DNA from: an uncultured Pseudomonadales bacterium
Lineage (GTDB): Bacteria; Pseudomonadota; Gammaproteobacteria; Pseudomonadales; Pseudohongiellaceae
Length of the DNA stretch: 42,257 bases
Direction of reading: 5' to 3'
NCBI GenBank assembly: GCA_949430125.1
Contig: CASQMQ010000061.1
Span: 1-42,257 of the forward strand
Made by a program: the position numbers and the translations under genes. The notes under the pieces were generated by a model, which made no database searches, was not told where the DNA came from, and saw only the letters and a program-made list of their open reading frames with translations. Below, piece by piece: positions 1-10,373 of the stretch. The stretch's first letter is position 1. The number at the start of each line of letters is the position of its first letter.

Positions 1-806
1 GTAGTAAATGTATAAACTAGCTGCAACCCGTTATCGTTAAGCTCAAGTTCGTAGTCGGCCATACTTTCGGGTACAGCGCTCAGCTGATCACAGAGATCGA
101 GGATCAATTGCTTTTTGCCAAGCTTCGCCATCAGCTTTTCTTTGTTTTCCATCAGAATGATCTCGCCATTGTTAATCACTCCAATTCGGTCCGCTATCTC
201 TTCAGCCTCTTCGATATAGTGTGTGGTTAAAATGATCGTTACGCCTTCAGCTTTTAGTTCTTGCACGATCTCCCACATGTCTTTCCTAAGATTGACATCC
301 ACACCCGCCGTCGGTTCGTCGAGGAACAATACAGCCGGCTCATGGGAGAGCGCCTTTGCGATTAATACGCGACGCTTCATGCCTCCGGACAACGTCATGA
401 TCATATCGTCTTTCTTGTTCCACAGAGACAAAGAGCGAAGTACTTTCTCGATATGCGCAGCATTCGGTGGCTTACCAAACAGGCCGCGACTAAACCCGAC
501 AGTATTGAATACAGTTTCGAAGGAGTCGGTGGTGAGCTCCTGCGGAACTAACCCGATGATTGAACGTGTCTTGCGGAAATCTTTAATGATGTCGTAGCCA
601 TCTACGCTCACTGTCCCTGAACTAGGATTCACGATACCGCAAACGACAGAGATAAGAGTTGTCTTGCCAGCACCATTTGGTCCGAGTAGAGCGACAATTT
701 CCCCTTTCTCAATTTCGAGGTTTATATCTTTGAGCGCCTGAAAACCGCCCGGATAGAATTTATTCAAGCCGTTGATACGAAGAATAGGTTTTTCGTCAGA
801 GTTCAT
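1..806 (-). CDS. ABC transporter ATP-binding protein (YadG-like), 3' end outside window
   Basis: ATPase subunit of an export-type ABC transporter. It is absent from the ORF track because it runs off the left edge, but reading the minus strand from ATG at 806 gives about 268 residues. All nucleotide-binding motifs are visible in order: Walker [10 protein letters not shown] near residue 41, Q-loop VPQE, signature LSGGMKRR, Walker B VLFLDEP followed by TAGVD, and H-loop TTHY. The run [10 protein letters not shown] after the H-loop matches the YadG/CcmA-like ABC-2 ATPase group. In that group the permease (YadH-like) is usually the next gene, so it should lie left of this window. The substrate cannot be told from the ATPase. 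Confidence 0.93.
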   Translation of the reverse strand, partial: MNSDEKPILRINGLNKFYPGGFQALKDINLEIEKGEIVALLGPNGAGKTTLISVVCGIVNPSSGTVSVDGYDIIKDFRKTRSIIGLVPQELTTDSFETVFNTVGFSRGLFGKPPNAAHIEKVLRSLSLWNKKDDMIMTLSGGMKRRVLIAKALSHEPAVLFLDEPTAGVDVNLRKDMWEIVQELKAEGVTIILTTHYIEEAEEIADRIGVINNGEIILMENKEKLMAKLGKKQLILDLCDQLSAVPESMADYELELNDNGLQLVYTFT

Positions 807-896
807 GGGCTGAGGAGTATGAACACTGTCACATACAAATACAACTTACGTTGTGGATGGATTATAACCGGCATCGCAGCTGCCTATACTGGCGCC

Positions 897-1545
897 ATGT
901 CAGAAGAACTCCATCTGCAGATTGATCGAGCGATTCCCTGGGTCGACGCTATTGTCGCTGCAGTACCTGATTCTATTTAAGCTGGGTACTATTCAACTTA
1001 TGGTACGAGCCGATAGCCTGGAATGATGGCAATTGGGTACGACTGGGCGCTGTTCAAATTCATCTTGCTACACTCAAGCGCTTTCATGGCCAGCATACTC
1101 AACCAGCAACAGGACACTAAAAATCAAATAAAAGTATCTGTCGGCCTTCTCACGTTCTATTCACTTATGATGTGGGCTTTCGAAGTGTCTCTAGATACAC
1201 CTGGCGCTGCTTTGAGTTTTCGCCGGCATCATTTTGGGACGCCGCCTCAATCTACTACTAAACTCGCAAGACTGCAAAAAAGCGATTGTGGCGAGATCGG
1301 GCATTGGCGTGCTACTTTACCTGCTCGTCGTATCTGGCACACTGTTTCTACCGATACCTGAACTCGGTATCATCGGCACGGTATTGGACGAGGTATATCC
1401 AGATAGAGGCGGTGGCCTCTGGGAAAAAGAGCCAGAACGTGCAATCGCAGTCGCTGCACTCTACTTCTTCCTCATTGGCCTCGCCGAGATCACCGTGCTG
1501 CGACCATCGAGTAAACAGAGCAGCGGCAATGCTCCGAATGAATAA
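897..1545 (+). pseudogene. Broken gene for an uncharacterised multi-pass membrane protein
   Basis: No single frame is open through this stretch, but hydrophobic protein-like segments follow each other in different frames. ATG at 897 gives a 28-residue start. Another frame then reads WVLFNLWYEPIAW. A third reads ALFKFILLHSSAFMASI and LLTFYSLMMWAFEV. From about 1258 a fourth segment reads GVLLYLLVVSGTLFLPIP and ends AVAALYFFLIGLAEITVL before a stop at 1545. Together they would make one membrane protein of roughly 200 residues with three or more frame changes. I do not recognise the family. Given the other single-base shifts in the window, sequencing error is as likely as decay. The tracked ORFs at 1023 and 1234 are pieces of it. 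Confidence 0.4.
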
Positions 1546-1572
1546 ACCTGCTATCAAGATGAGAAGACGCTA

Positions 1573-2923
1573 ATGAACCGATTAACCAGCAACGCCACAC
1601 ACTCGAAGCTTTTACAGATGTTGAATGTAATGAAACTGAGAGCAACATCTCTACTTTTATTGTCCGTATTCTTTTTCACGTTGTCTGGATATGCGCAGGA
1701 TACTGTTGAGCCCTCACTCAATACCGAAGAGATTGAACTCACTTCCTGGCTGGATTCGCAGGAAGAAAATATGCTCGAGATGCTCGAGCGGATCACCAAT
1801 ATTAATTCAGGGAGTCTCAACAAGCAGGGCGTCAATGAACTCGCTTCGATATTTGGCGAGGAATTACGCCAGCTAGGTTTTTCACTCTCAACCCTGCCCG
1901 GAGAAGTCATCGAGATGCCGAGCTGTCCAGGAAGCGATTACAATGTCGACGTCGCCGACCATATTCTTGCTAGCAAGAGTGGCAGTGGCTCAAAACTATT
2001 AATGATGGGCCATCTGGATACGGTGTTTCCTCCTGGGCAGCCCGTTCCAAGAATTTAGTCGCGAAGGTGACACTATGTATGGACCTGGCGTATCCGACAT
2101 GAAAGGCGGTTTGGTCGTGATGCTGTATGCACTCAAGGCACTGAACGAAAGCGGCGAGCTAGGGGATAAGTCTATTACCGTGCTACTCAATAGCGACGAG
2201 GAAATCGGCTCGCTCTCGTCCAGAAAGTATCTCGAAGAACAGGCGCTACTGCATGACTGGGGCCTAGTGTATGAATCATCTGGTAATAATCGGCTCACCA
2301 GAGAACGCAAGGGGTTGGGTCAGGCACGGTTCGTCGTGCACGGTAGAGCGTCTCATGCAGGTGGCGCTCACGAACAAGGCAGGTCGGCGATCAAAGAGCT
2401 AGCCTACAAAATAGTACAGATTGAGAACATTACAGACTATGAGACCGGAGTAACCGTCAACGTGGGCGTGATTAGCGGCGGAGAAGCACGCAATACAATA
2501 GCCCCCTGCGCAGAAGCACTAATAGATCTGCGCTATCCAGAAGCGCAGCAAGGTATTGATGCAGTCGCCCAGTTCGAAGAAATTTTCGGTAGCGTCTTTA
2601 GCTACCCAGTAAATTCCGGAGAAATCACAACTGAAAGTTGGAGCAATCTACATCGCCCAGCAAAGATAGCCACACCTGAGTCGGACTACCTATTAAACAA
2701 GACCATCGCCATTGGCCGCCTGCTAGGACAGGAGCTAGGTGTAGGTGATTCCGGCGGGGGAACCGATGGATCGCTTACTCAGGCAGTTGGGCTGCCGACG
2801 CTAGATTCCCTAGGCAGCGCCGGCACCGGCGCCCACTCCAATAGGGAGCAGGGCCGAGTGAGCTCACTGGTAGAACGCGCAAAACTCAGCGCGGTACTTA
2901 TCCGTAGACTGGCAGCGGAATAA
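1573..2923 (+). CDS. Secreted M20 family metallopeptidase (carboxypeptidase G2-like), one frameshift
   Basis: Zinc-dependent M20 exopeptidase of the glutamate carboxypeptidase (CPG2) type, predicted to be exported: a hydrophobic segment around LLLLSVFFFTLSGYAQ ends near residue 42. Two tracked ORFs (1573-2058 and 2075-2923) are one gene. Removing one G from the GGG at 2035-2037 joins GHLDTVFPPG to SPFQEFSREGDTMYGPG in frame and gives about 449 residues. Metal-site motifs are GHLDTVF, GVSDMKGG, NSDEEIGS and the final GTGAHSN. The GRASHAGGAHEQGRSA stretch belongs to the M20 dimerisation domain. The gene precedes the MFS carrier by about 100 bases on the same strand, so peptide or folate-like substrate use and transport may be coupled; that is inference. 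Confidence 0.85.
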
Positions 2924-3025
2924 ATGTTTTGATGCTATACATCGAAGTCCAGTCAATGAACTGGGCTCTTAGTGCCGGTTGGATTCTTTCCTGACCCGAA
3001 AAAAGAATAACGCTGAGGACAGCGA

Positions 3026-4381
3026 ATGACTGCGAACACCGATAGTAACTCCGAAAACACTTCCGAAGATTCAGCATCCAACTTATCGCCGGAAAAAGTA
3101 GCTGCCGCCAAGGCCTACCAGAACCCTTATTACCGCTATCTAGTGTTAGGCATACTCACAGCCGCCTATGTCTCCAATTTCGTAGACAGGCAGGTCATCA
3201 ATGTTCTCGCCCAGTTCATCATCGACGACCTGCAGATTAGCGATGGTCAATTTGGCATGCTATCCGGTCTCGCCTTCGCATTGATCTACACAACCCTCGG
3301 CATACCCATCGCGCGTTTGGCCGACATCAGTAACCGACGTAATATTATTGCTATATCAATTACCATATGGAGCATAATGACCGCTCTCTGTGGAGCGGCA
3401 AATAATTTCTTTCAGCTATTCATGGCTAGGTTTGGCGTCGGCGTCGGAGAAGCAGGAGGATCGCCTCCAGCTCACTCCATTGTCTCCGATATTTTCCCAG
3501 CAGCCCAACGAGCCACGGCTTTATCCATTTATTCTCTCGGAGTATACGGCGGCATTCTGGTCGGTACGGTCGGCGGCGCCTATCTCGTTCAATATTTCGA
3601 TTGGCGTACTGCTTTTGTAGTAGTTGCTATCCCTGGAATATTTCTCGCGCTACTCGTTAGATTCGTAATCAAAGAGCCGCCGCGCGGCATGGCTGAATCA
3701 CGCAAAGACGTGGCGCCACCGGGCTTCCTGCGTGTGCTGCATTTCCTTTGGGATAGAAAATCATTTAGACATCTTTCCTTTGCCTGCGCACTACATGCCT
3801 TCGTTACCTATGGCATGGGCAACTTTATGCCGCTATTTCTAGGTCGCGTCCATGGTATGCCAATTCTAGATGTGGGTTGGTACTACGGTATGATTGCGGG
3901 TATCGGTGGCTTGGCTGGCACGTTCTTTGGTGGTTGGATGTCAGACCGTATGGCAAACAAGACTGGGGACAAGACTTGGTATATATGGATTCCCTTCATC
4001 TCCACAATATTGGCAATTCCATTGGGACTAGTTACTTTTCTGCTGATGCCCAACGGATATAGCGCGGCATTCTCCTACTTTCTGCCGGTATTCTGTGGCG
4101 GATGGTATCTTGCGCCCTGCATTGCATCCACTCACTTCTTGGTTGGCATTCGCATGCGCGCCATGGCATCGGCGATCTTGCTATTCATGTTAAATCTAAT
4201 TGGCTTAGGGCTAGGCCCGATGCTAACTGGCTTCATGAGCGACTTTTTCGAACCAACTTACGGCTCTGATTCGCTGCGCTATGCGATGTCGATTACGCTG
4301 CTGGTGAATTTTTGGTGTGCCTTCCACTATTGGAAAGCGTCCCGCACGATTAGCGCAGATTTCGATAGGGCTCCAGACTAA
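3026..4381 (+). CDS. Spinster-type MFS transporter
   Basis: Inner-membrane major facilitator superfamily carrier of 451 residues, a typical length. A hydrophilic acidic N-terminal tail of about 35 residues precedes the first membrane segment (YLVLGILTAAYVSNFVDRQ). The VDRQVINVL motif in TM1, the loop motif GIPIARLADISNRR and the GVGEAGGSPPAHSIVSDIFP stretch are typical of the Spinster/sugar-phosphate-related bacterial MFS group. About 12 hydrophobic segments are visible. The start is supported by GAGGA about eight bases upstream. It lies 102 bases after the M20 peptidase and ends convergent with radA. Substrate unknown; homologues are often annotated vaguely as hexuronate or lipid carriers. 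Confidence 0.85.
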   Translation: MTANTDSNSENTSEDSASNLSPEKVAAAKAYQNPYYRYLVLGILTAAYVSNFVDRQVINVLAQFIIDDLQISDGQFGMLSGLAFALIYTTLGIPIARLADISNRRNIIAISITIWSIMTALCGAANNFFQLFMARFGVGVGEAGGSPPAHSIVSDIFPAAQRATALSIYSLGVYGGILVGTVGGAYLVQYFDWRTAFVVVAIPGIFLALLVRFVIKEPPRGMAESRKDVAPPGFLRVLHFLWDRKSFRHLSFACALHAFVTYGMGNFMPLFLGRVHGMPILDVGWYYGMIAGIGGLAGTFFGGWMSDRMANKTGDKTWYIWIPFISTILAIPLGLVTFLLMPNGYSAAFSYFLPVFCGGWYLAPCIASTHFLVGIRMRAMASAILLFMLNLIGLGLGPMLTGFMSDFFEPTYGSDSLRYAMSITLLVNFWCAFHYWKASRTISADFDRAPD

Positions 4382-4422
4382 GCAGATCACGAATAGAGTG
4401 CTAGCTTAGTTGCTAGGATGCT

Positions 4423-5802
4423 CTAGATCGCCTCGAGAGCCTGAGTGATCTTGCTTACGCCGATTACCTCGAGCCCTGGAATCTTGTTCTTCGGCGCATT
4501 CGCCTTCGGTACGATAGCTCTAGTGAAGCCATGTTTGGCTGCCTCCTGCAATCGTTCCTGCCCACCGGGCACAGGTCGAATCTCACCGGCTAAGCCCACC
4601 TCTCCGAACACGACCAGATCCTTGGGCAGGGATTTATCCTGAAAGCTGGATACGATCGCGAGCAACAATGCCAAGTCGGCACTTGTCTCGGTCACTTTGA
4701 CCCCGCCCACGACGTTAACGTAGACATCCTGATCCGCCATATACAATCCGCCATGACGGTGCAGAACTGCTAGCAGCATGGCTAAGCGGTTCTGCTCGAG
4801 ACCGACTGCCACTCGACGAGGGTTACCTAATTGACTGCCATCGACCAGGGCTTGAATCTCCACCAGCAGAGGGCGCGTGCCCTCCCATAACACCATGACT
4901 ATCGAGCCGGGTGTGTCTTCTTCGGTTCGCGCCAAGAATATCGCAGAGGGGTTCTTAACTTCTTTGAGCCCAGTTTCCGTCATGGCAAACACGCCTAGCT
5001 CGTTGACTGCTCCGAAGCGATTCTTCTGCCCACGTAGGATGCGATACTTACTGTCGTTGCCGCCCTCCAACATGATGAAGCAATCGATCATATGTTCCAG
5101 CACTTTGGGGCCCGCCAGATTGCCATCCTTCGTCACGTGACCAACCAGAAATAAAACCGTGTTGGTCTGCTTCGCATACTGAATAAGATAGGCGGCGCAC
5201 TCGCGCACCTGAGAGACACTGCCTGGTGCCGACGCCACGTCGCCGCTATGCATGACCTGAATCGAGTCCACAACCAACAGCTGTGGCTGGTGCTCCTGGG
5301 CCGCCTTACAAATCTGCTCGACATTAGTCTCGGCCAGCATCTTTAAATTCTTCTGGGGCAGATTCAAACGCTTTGCGCGCATGCCAACCTGCTGCAAGGA
5401 TTCCTCTCCAGTGACATACAGGGCTGGCTTTCCGGTATTTGCTAACAGGCACATTATTTGCAGTAACAGCGTACTCTTGCCCGCGCCTGGATTGCCACCG
5501 ATCAGAATGGCCGACCCCGGCACCAGACCACCGCCGAGAACGCGATCCATCTCATCGATGCTGCTGCTAAAACGCGGGAGGGCCTCTAGGTCTATGTCGG
5601 AAAGATTCTGTACATTAGATTTATCGCCGGAGTAACCCTGCTTGCGGAAGTCGGCTTTGGTTGCTGGCGAGGTGCTACTGCTATTGCCTAGGTTAATCTG
5701 CGATAGCGTATTCCATGCCTTACAGGAGGCACATTGCCCCTGCCATTGACCGTGTTCAGTGCCACAGTCTGTGCAGACGAATGCGATTTTGTTTTTAGAC
5801 AT
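4423..5802 (-). CDS. radA: DNA repair protein RadA
   Basis: RecA-related, DnaB-like ATPase that promotes branch migration during recombination repair. The 459-residue protein has the full family architecture: a C4 zinc finger (CTDCGTEHGQWQGQCASC, residues 10-27), Walker A GGNPGAGKST at about 102-111, the RadA-specific KNRFG motif near residue 260, and a C-terminal Lon-like domain (GEVGLAGEIRPVPGGQERL). The frame is intact. It is followed on the same strand by no close partner and faces the MFS gene tail to tail. The alr gene ends 65 bases upstream. Confidence 0.97.
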   Translation of the reverse strand: MSKNKIAFVCTDCGTEHGQWQGQCASCKAWNTLSQINLGNSSSTSPATKADFRKQGYSGDKSNVQNLSDIDLEALPRFSSSIDEMDRVLGGGLVPGSAILIGGNPGAGKSTLLLQIMCLLANTGKPALYVTGEESLQQVGMRAKRLNLPQKNLKMLAETNVEQICKAAQEHQPQLLVVDSIQVMHSGDVASAPGSVSQVRECAAYLIQYAKQTNTVLFLVGHVTKDGNLAGPKVLEHMIDCFIMLEGGNDSKYRILRGQKNRFGAVNELGVFAMTETGLKEVKNPSAIFLARTEEDTPGSIVMVLWEGTRPLLVEIQALVDGSQLGNPRRVAVGLEQNRLAMLLAVLHRHGGLYMADQDVYVNVVGGVKVTETSADLALLLAIVSSFQDKSLPKDLVVFGEVGLAGEIRPVPGGQERLQEAAKHGFTRAIVPKANAPKNKIPGLEVIGVSKITQALEAI

Positions 5803-5867
5803 ACTCTGTATTCAGCTTTTCTGTAGTTTGCTTTGTTAGAAATGGGTGAGGAAAAGTGCATCCCAAG

Positions 5868-7021
5868 TCACTCATCAGTATAGACAAATTCAACTCGCTT
5901 GGTGACTTTGCAGAACAATTCGTAGGAGATTGTATCTGCATAGCGGGCTACCTCATCGGCCGAAAGCCCATCTCCCCATAGCACAGCGTCATCGGCTATC
6001 TTTACCGTATCGAGTCCAGTCAGGTCGATCGCAATCGTGTCCATAGACACTCGACCTAGTAGTCCAGCGCGGCGTGGCCCCTGCTTAGTATTGACCAGAA
6101 CTGGCGTACCATTCTTCGCCGAGCGCGGATAGCCATCGGCGTAACCTATGGAGACGATCCCTACCCGCGTGTATTGTCTACAACGATGGGTCGCGCCGTA
6201 GCCTATAGTGCCGCCAGCCTCAACGTTGTTGATAGCAATGATCTTCGCGCGCAGCGTCATGACTGGCAGCAGCCCTATTTCCTCGCGCAGTGCGGTTCGT
6301 AAAAGGCGATCCGCCATACAACATAAACCCGGGCCGCACGAATTGATGATGCGTTTGGGGAAGTGACAATATGCCGGCCGAAGCGGCGAGGCTTGCCTGC
6401 ACCGGCCCCTGAGTCGAGTTAGCGATCTGCTGTTTAAGCGAGTCGAACTCCGCTATCTGCCTTTGTGTGAAGTTCCACCGCGGATTGACTCTCGGGATCG
6501 TCGGCGCTGGCGAGATGAGACATGAATACGACCTCTGTCTCCGGGTGCCGGTGCAAGTCTCCATAGACTCGCAAGGCCTGTTCTTTGTCGAGGCCGAGTC
6601 GATTCATGCCGCTATTGAACTTCACCCAAACTCTGCCAACCCCGTGAGAGATTTCGGTTTCCAGATATTTATCGATTTCCTCAAACTGATACATCGAATG
6701 AATCACAGGCTCAATCTTGTGATTGAGACAGAGATCCATTTCCACTTTGTCACGAAACCCAGAAAGGAGGAGGATTGGAGTACTAATGCCGAGGGTACGC
6801 AGCTGAATGGCTTCTTCCATAGAAGCCACAGCAAGGGCTGCAAATTTTCTGTGCATCGCATTCAGCGCCAACGCCACTTTTTCGACGCCATGGCCATAGG
6901 CATTCGCCTTTATCACAGGAACGATTTGTGATTCGGGACAATGAGCGCTTACTTGTGAGAGGTTTTTCTTGAGCGCACGTAGGTCTATCGTAGCCCGAGC
7001 TCTAAATGAGGAGTCAATCAT
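5868..7021 (-). CDS. alr: Alanine racemase (two frameshifts)
   Basis: PLP-dependent enzyme that makes D-alanine for peptidoglycan. Three overlapping ORFs in three frames make one protein. The N-terminal part has the PLP-lysine motif VIKANAYGHG (residue about 40). The middle part runs RQIAEFDSLKQQIANS to VRPGFMLYGGSPF. The C-terminal part runs IGLLPVMTLRAKIIAINN with GRVSMDTIAIDL and GDGLSADEVA. Start-to-start distances show one extra base near 6455 and another near 6290-6325; removing both gives about 383 residues, close to the usual 360-380. The gene sits just downstream of dnaB, as in many gammaproteobacteria. A lost alr would normally be severe, so the shifts are probably sequencing errors. 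Confidence 0.92.
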
Positions 7022-7048
7022 GATCGATCCGGATCAGTTGCGGCGTGA

Positions 7049-8454
7049 CTATCCATGGGTGTAGCTGTCGTCGTACCTCGGTTGTGCATGATTCTCGAAG
7101 CGAGTGTACTTACCAACGAAACTCAGCCTTACTGTGCCGATCGGACCGTTACGGTGCTTACCAATAATCACTTCGGCTACTCCCTTGTCCGGCGAATCCT
7201 CATTGTAGACCTCGTCTCGGTAGATGAACGAGATAATATCGGCGTCCTGCTCGATCGCACCCGATTCACGCAGGTCCGACATTACGGGCCGTTTGTTTGG
7301 TCGTTGCTCGAGGCTACGATTGAGCTGCGACAGTGCTATAACTGGACACTCGAACTCGCGCGCCAACAACTTCAGTGATCGTGATATCTCAGAGATCTCT
7401 CCGACGCGATTGTCGCCAAAGCCTTTGATTTGCATTAGCTGTAAATAGTCCACTACCACCATACCGAGGCTGCCATGCTCGCGCACGATTCTGCGTGCCC
7501 GCGCTCGCATCTCCATCGGACTCAATGCTGCACTGTCATCGATGAAAAGGGGTCGGTCTTTAAGTTTCGCCACGGCGTTGTTAAAGCCCGGCCAATCTTC
7601 TTCAGTTAGTTTCCGGTACGCAGTTTGGTCTGATCTAGCTTGCCGATCGAAGAGAGCATACGAAAGATGAGGCTCTGTGCTGGCATCTCGAGACTGAAGA
7701 CCAGTACTGGCTCGTCAGAGCTCATCACTGCATTCTCAACCAGATTCATGGCAAATGCCGTCTTACCCATCGAGGGCCTTCCGGCGACGATAACCAAATC
7801 CGATTTCTGCCAGCCGGAGGTCATCTCATCAAGATCGGTAAAGCCAGTGGACAGGCCAGTGAGGCTGCCATCTAAGCCCGCAAGTTCATCGATTCTATCC
7901 ACGGCCTTGCTGAGCAAGGGATTGATAGGGACGGGGCCCTGATCCTGCGGTCGCTCATCCGCAATGCTAAAGACTTCTTGCTCTGCCTCGTCCAAGACGA
8001 CGGCGGCCTTCTTGCCACCGGTGTTGTAGCCGCTGTTGGCAATACCGTTGGCGACACTGATCAACCGGCGCAGGATCGCCCGCTCGCGAATGATCTCGGC
8101 GTAGGCATGTATATTTGCCGTGCCTCTGGCATTGTCTGTCAACTCGCTAAGGTACTCGATGCCTCCAGCACTTTCTAATTCGTTCAAGCTATTAAGGGAT
8201 CCCATCAATGTCACGACATCGATAGGACTGCGGTCTTCGCTTTGCTGTGACATTACTCGGAAGATGATCTGATGCTCAGGGCGATAGAAATCTTCGGGAA
8301 GCAGCACATCTGCCAGATTGTCCCATTCTGTGTTGTCCAGCATCAGACCGCCCAATACCGCCTGCTCCGCATCGACTGAATGAGGGGGCACTTTCAATGC
8401 CGCTACATTACTAATTGCACGGTTCTGAGGACTATGAGGGGTATCAAAAGACAT
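7049..8454 (-). CDS. dnaB: Replicative DNA helicase DnaB (one frameshift)
   Basis: Hexameric helicase that unwinds DNA at the replication fork. The N-terminal ORF (7606-8454) holds the DnaB-N domain (PPHSVDAEQAVLGGLMLDN) and Walker A (GRPSMGKTAFAMN). The C-terminal ORF (7049-7573) holds Walker B (MVVVDYLQLM), SQLNRSLEQRPNKRP and SDLRESGAIEQDAD. They join if one base is restored at the short A-run near 7610 (minus strand GGAAAC): TGK then LTEEDWPGFNNAVAKLKDRP reads through, giving about 468 residues. DnaB is essential, so the break is almost certainly a sequence error. Upstream lies the rplI terminator; alr starts 27 bases downstream. Confidence 0.95.
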
Positions 8455-8497
8455 CTTTTGCTTCTATTTGATTGAGATTTGTTCTTAGAAAGAGGCG

Positions 8498-8530
8498 AAA
8501 AAAAACACCAACTGAGTGAACAGATGGTGC
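8498..8530 (-). terminator. Intrinsic terminator of the rpsF-rpsR-rplI operon
   Basis: On the minus strand a stem CACCATCTG / CAGTTGGTG (8 of 9 pairs, loop TTCACT) is followed directly by eight T residues. It lies about 75 bases after the rplI stop and before dnaB, so it should separate the ribosomal-protein transcript from dnaB. Confidence 0.85.
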
Positions 8531-8605
8531 TTGATGAAGATAGATTGGTCAAGGGCTAGAAACAGACTCCTCTAGCCTTAGGCGATTAAACCTAGAGATT
8601 CAATC

Positions 8606-9184
8606 TTAGTCTTCCTTTGTCTCTACTTTCTCTTCCTCGGCTTGCTCAGCTTCTTCCTTCGCAGCCACTTCAGCAGCCTCGGCCTCTTCTATCTCTTCGA
8701 TCATGCTGCCGTCAGCGCTGACGCCTGCAGCGGCATCAAGCCCTTGAACTGCAAGATTGATAGTCGCAGTAACTGAGTAGCCAAGATCCAATACGACCTC
8801 AAAGCTGCCCAACTCGCGAATAACACCGTTTGGCAGCAATACTTCTGCCTTAACGATATCGGAGCCGCATTGCGCGTTCAATGCATCCGCAATATTCTGC
8901 GTACCAACAGAGCCGAATAGCTTGCCTTCATCGCTCGCATTTACCTGCATGCTAAGCGAAGCATCAGCAACGACAGCCTGACGCTTCTGCGCGGCGGCTA
9001 CGTTGGAATCGTGAGCTGCCATTAGTTCTGCTCTACGACCTTCAAAATCGGCCAGGTTCTGCTTTGACGCAGGTATCGCTTTTCCCTTTGGGAACAGAAA
9101 GTTGCGCGCAAATCCAGATTTCACATTAGCGGTATCGCCGATTTCACCCAGGTTTGCCATTTTCTCAAGCAAGATAACGTTCAT
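8606..9184 (-). CDS. rplI: 50S ribosomal protein bL9 with long acidic C-terminal tail
   Basis: Large-subunit protein bL9. The N-terminal domain is canonical (MNVILLEKMANLGEIGDTANVKSGFARNFL begins the protein, with the LFPKGKA loop) and the C-terminal domain contains GKLFGSVGTQNIADAL. The family normally ends near residue 149. Here about 44 more residues follow, dominated by Glu and Ala (IEEIEEAEAAEVAAKEEAEQ region). The frame is open throughout, so the tail is encoded and not a visible frameshift product. It is the last gene of the rpsF operon and is followed by an intrinsic terminator. Confidence 0.96.
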   Translation of the reverse strand: MNVILLEKMANLGEIGDTANVKSGFARNFLFPKGKAIPASKQNLADFEGRRAELMAAHDSNVAAAQKRQAVVADASLSMQVNASDEGKLFGSVGTQNIADALNAQCGSDIVKAEVLLPNGVIRELGSFEVVLDLGYSVTATINLAVQGLDAAAGVSADGSMIEEIEEAEAAEVAAKEEAEQAEEEKVETKED

Positions 9185-9241
9185 TGGTTCTTCCTCATCT
9201 CTAATTCTTATCTAGCATTGACTGCCAGTGCTTCATTCTGT

Positions 9242-10069
9242 TTACGCCGGCTTCTGCAGGCGCGTTCTAAAATCGTACCAGCTATCTAGTAGTGCAAGCA
9301 GCACGATCATATTCGCTATTAATGGCAACACGATTATCGCATACAGCACGGCTAACCAGAGGCTCGATAACTTCTTCGCCGCCACCACCGCATGTACTAG
9401 GGCAAGCCCGGAGAACATCAGCGGTAAAACCAAATACAGCATCCAACTTTGCGGGATTAGTATCCCAAAATTTGCCAGCATCATTGAGCCGACTAGAAGC
9501 AGTGCCACTTTCTGTTCTACCCGGAGTCCATGAAATTCTTTTTGAAATCCACCGGGATTAAACACTGCAGCCTGCATCCAGCGAGAAAGCATCAGCAGGA
9601 CTATGGCGAGAAACATATAGACCGCGCCCATAAAGCTGGTCATAACATTTCTCAACGAATCCAGTTGCTCGCCTTGTATGCCGTTTGCATCGAAGTAGGG
9701 CTGCATCTGAAGAAAGATCAAATCCAACACTGCCGGCTGCAAACGCAAGTAAATCTCTACGCAAAGACCAACGACGATTGACCCTAGCAGAGTAAATTCC
9801 CAAGACTCTGATGCTCTCAGTAGTCCTGCCAATCCGGTAATTCCCAACAACATAATCAAGGGAACTGGATCGCCTGCTATGGCCCACCCGCCTATCGGGA
9901 AAATGGCCCAAACTAAAACCTGCGTGGCCTCGGTCAAACCTTTGCGTAATACGACTAAGCCAACTACTACCGGACTTAGAAAATTTACGATGGGTATCAG
10001 GCCTAATAGCAGTACTGCCATTATGGCCTGCTTGCGTCCCTTCATTACGAATTCAGCAAGGCCGCGCAT
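9242..10069 (-). CDS. DUF2232-like multi-pass membrane protein
   Basis: A 275-residue polytopic membrane protein with about eight hydrophobic stretches (for example MAVLLLGLIPIVNFLSPVVVGLVV and VYMFLAIVLLMLSRW). Its position between rpsR and rplI is where Pseudomonas and relatives carry a DUF2232/YybS-like gene, and the NPGGFQKEFHGLRV segment before the last helices is consistent with that family. The assignment rests mainly on position and topology. Function is not established; co-transcription with ribosomal proteins is suggested by the 12-base gap to rpsR. Confidence 0.7.
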   Translation of the reverse strand: MRGLAEFVMKGRKQAIMAVLLLGLIPIVNFLSPVVVGLVVLRKGLTEATQVLVWAIFPIGGWAIAGDPVPLIMLLGITGLAGLLRASESWEFTLLGSIVVGLCVEIYLRLQPAVLDLIFLQMQPYFDANGIQGEQLDSLRNVMTSFMGAVYMFLAIVLLMLSRWMQAAVFNPGGFQKEFHGLRVEQKVALLLVGSMMLANFGILIPQSWMLYLVLPLMFSGLALVHAVVAAKKLSSLWLAVLYAIIVLPLIANMIVLLALLDSWYDFRTRLQKPA

Positions 10070-10081
10070 GGTTATAACCTT

Positions 10082-10312
10082 TTAAACCTGATGGCTATCC
10101 GTGTAAGGAATCAACGCCAAGTAGCGCGCACGCTTAATTGCAGTTGAAAGCTGACGCTGATAACGAGCCTTTGTGCCGGTGATTCTGCTAGGGACAATCT
10201 TACCCGTCTCAGAAACATACGCTTTCAAAGTTTCAAGATCTTTGTAATCTATTTGTACTGTACCTTCTGCAGTGAATTTGCAGAATTTACGCCGTCTAAA
10301 ATAACGAGCCAT
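10082..10312 (-). CDS. rpsR: 30S ribosomal protein bS18
   Basis: Small-subunit protein of 76 residues, full family length. Diagnostic segments are [12 protein letters not shown] near the start, [19 protein letters not shown] and the basic end [20 protein letters not shown]. bS18 pairs with bS6 on the ribosome platform, and the gene follows rpsF as in nearly all bacteria. Frame intact. Confidence 0.98.
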   Translation of the reverse strand: MARYFRRRKFCKFTAEGTVQIDYKDLETLKAYVSETGKIVPSRITGTKARYQRQLSTAIKRARYLALIPYTDSHQV

Positions 10313-10373
10313 AATTTTTATCCTGTCTGTCTATCTCTATTCTTACTAGGAAAGGGTTCGGATTCGCAGTGAC

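Noticed and set aside
1573-2923. Programmed frameshifting as the reason for split genes
   Set aside because: The breaks have no common slippery heptamer, differ in sequence context, and affect unrelated genes including dnaB and alr; sequencing error is simpler.
6220-6564. 114-residue minus-strand ORF as a separate gene
   Set aside because: Its central part is the missing middle of alanine racemase in another frame, so it belongs to the frameshifted alr.
6467-6931. 154-residue plus-strand ORF
   Set aside because: Shadow of alr on the opposite strand, with no supported start or domain.
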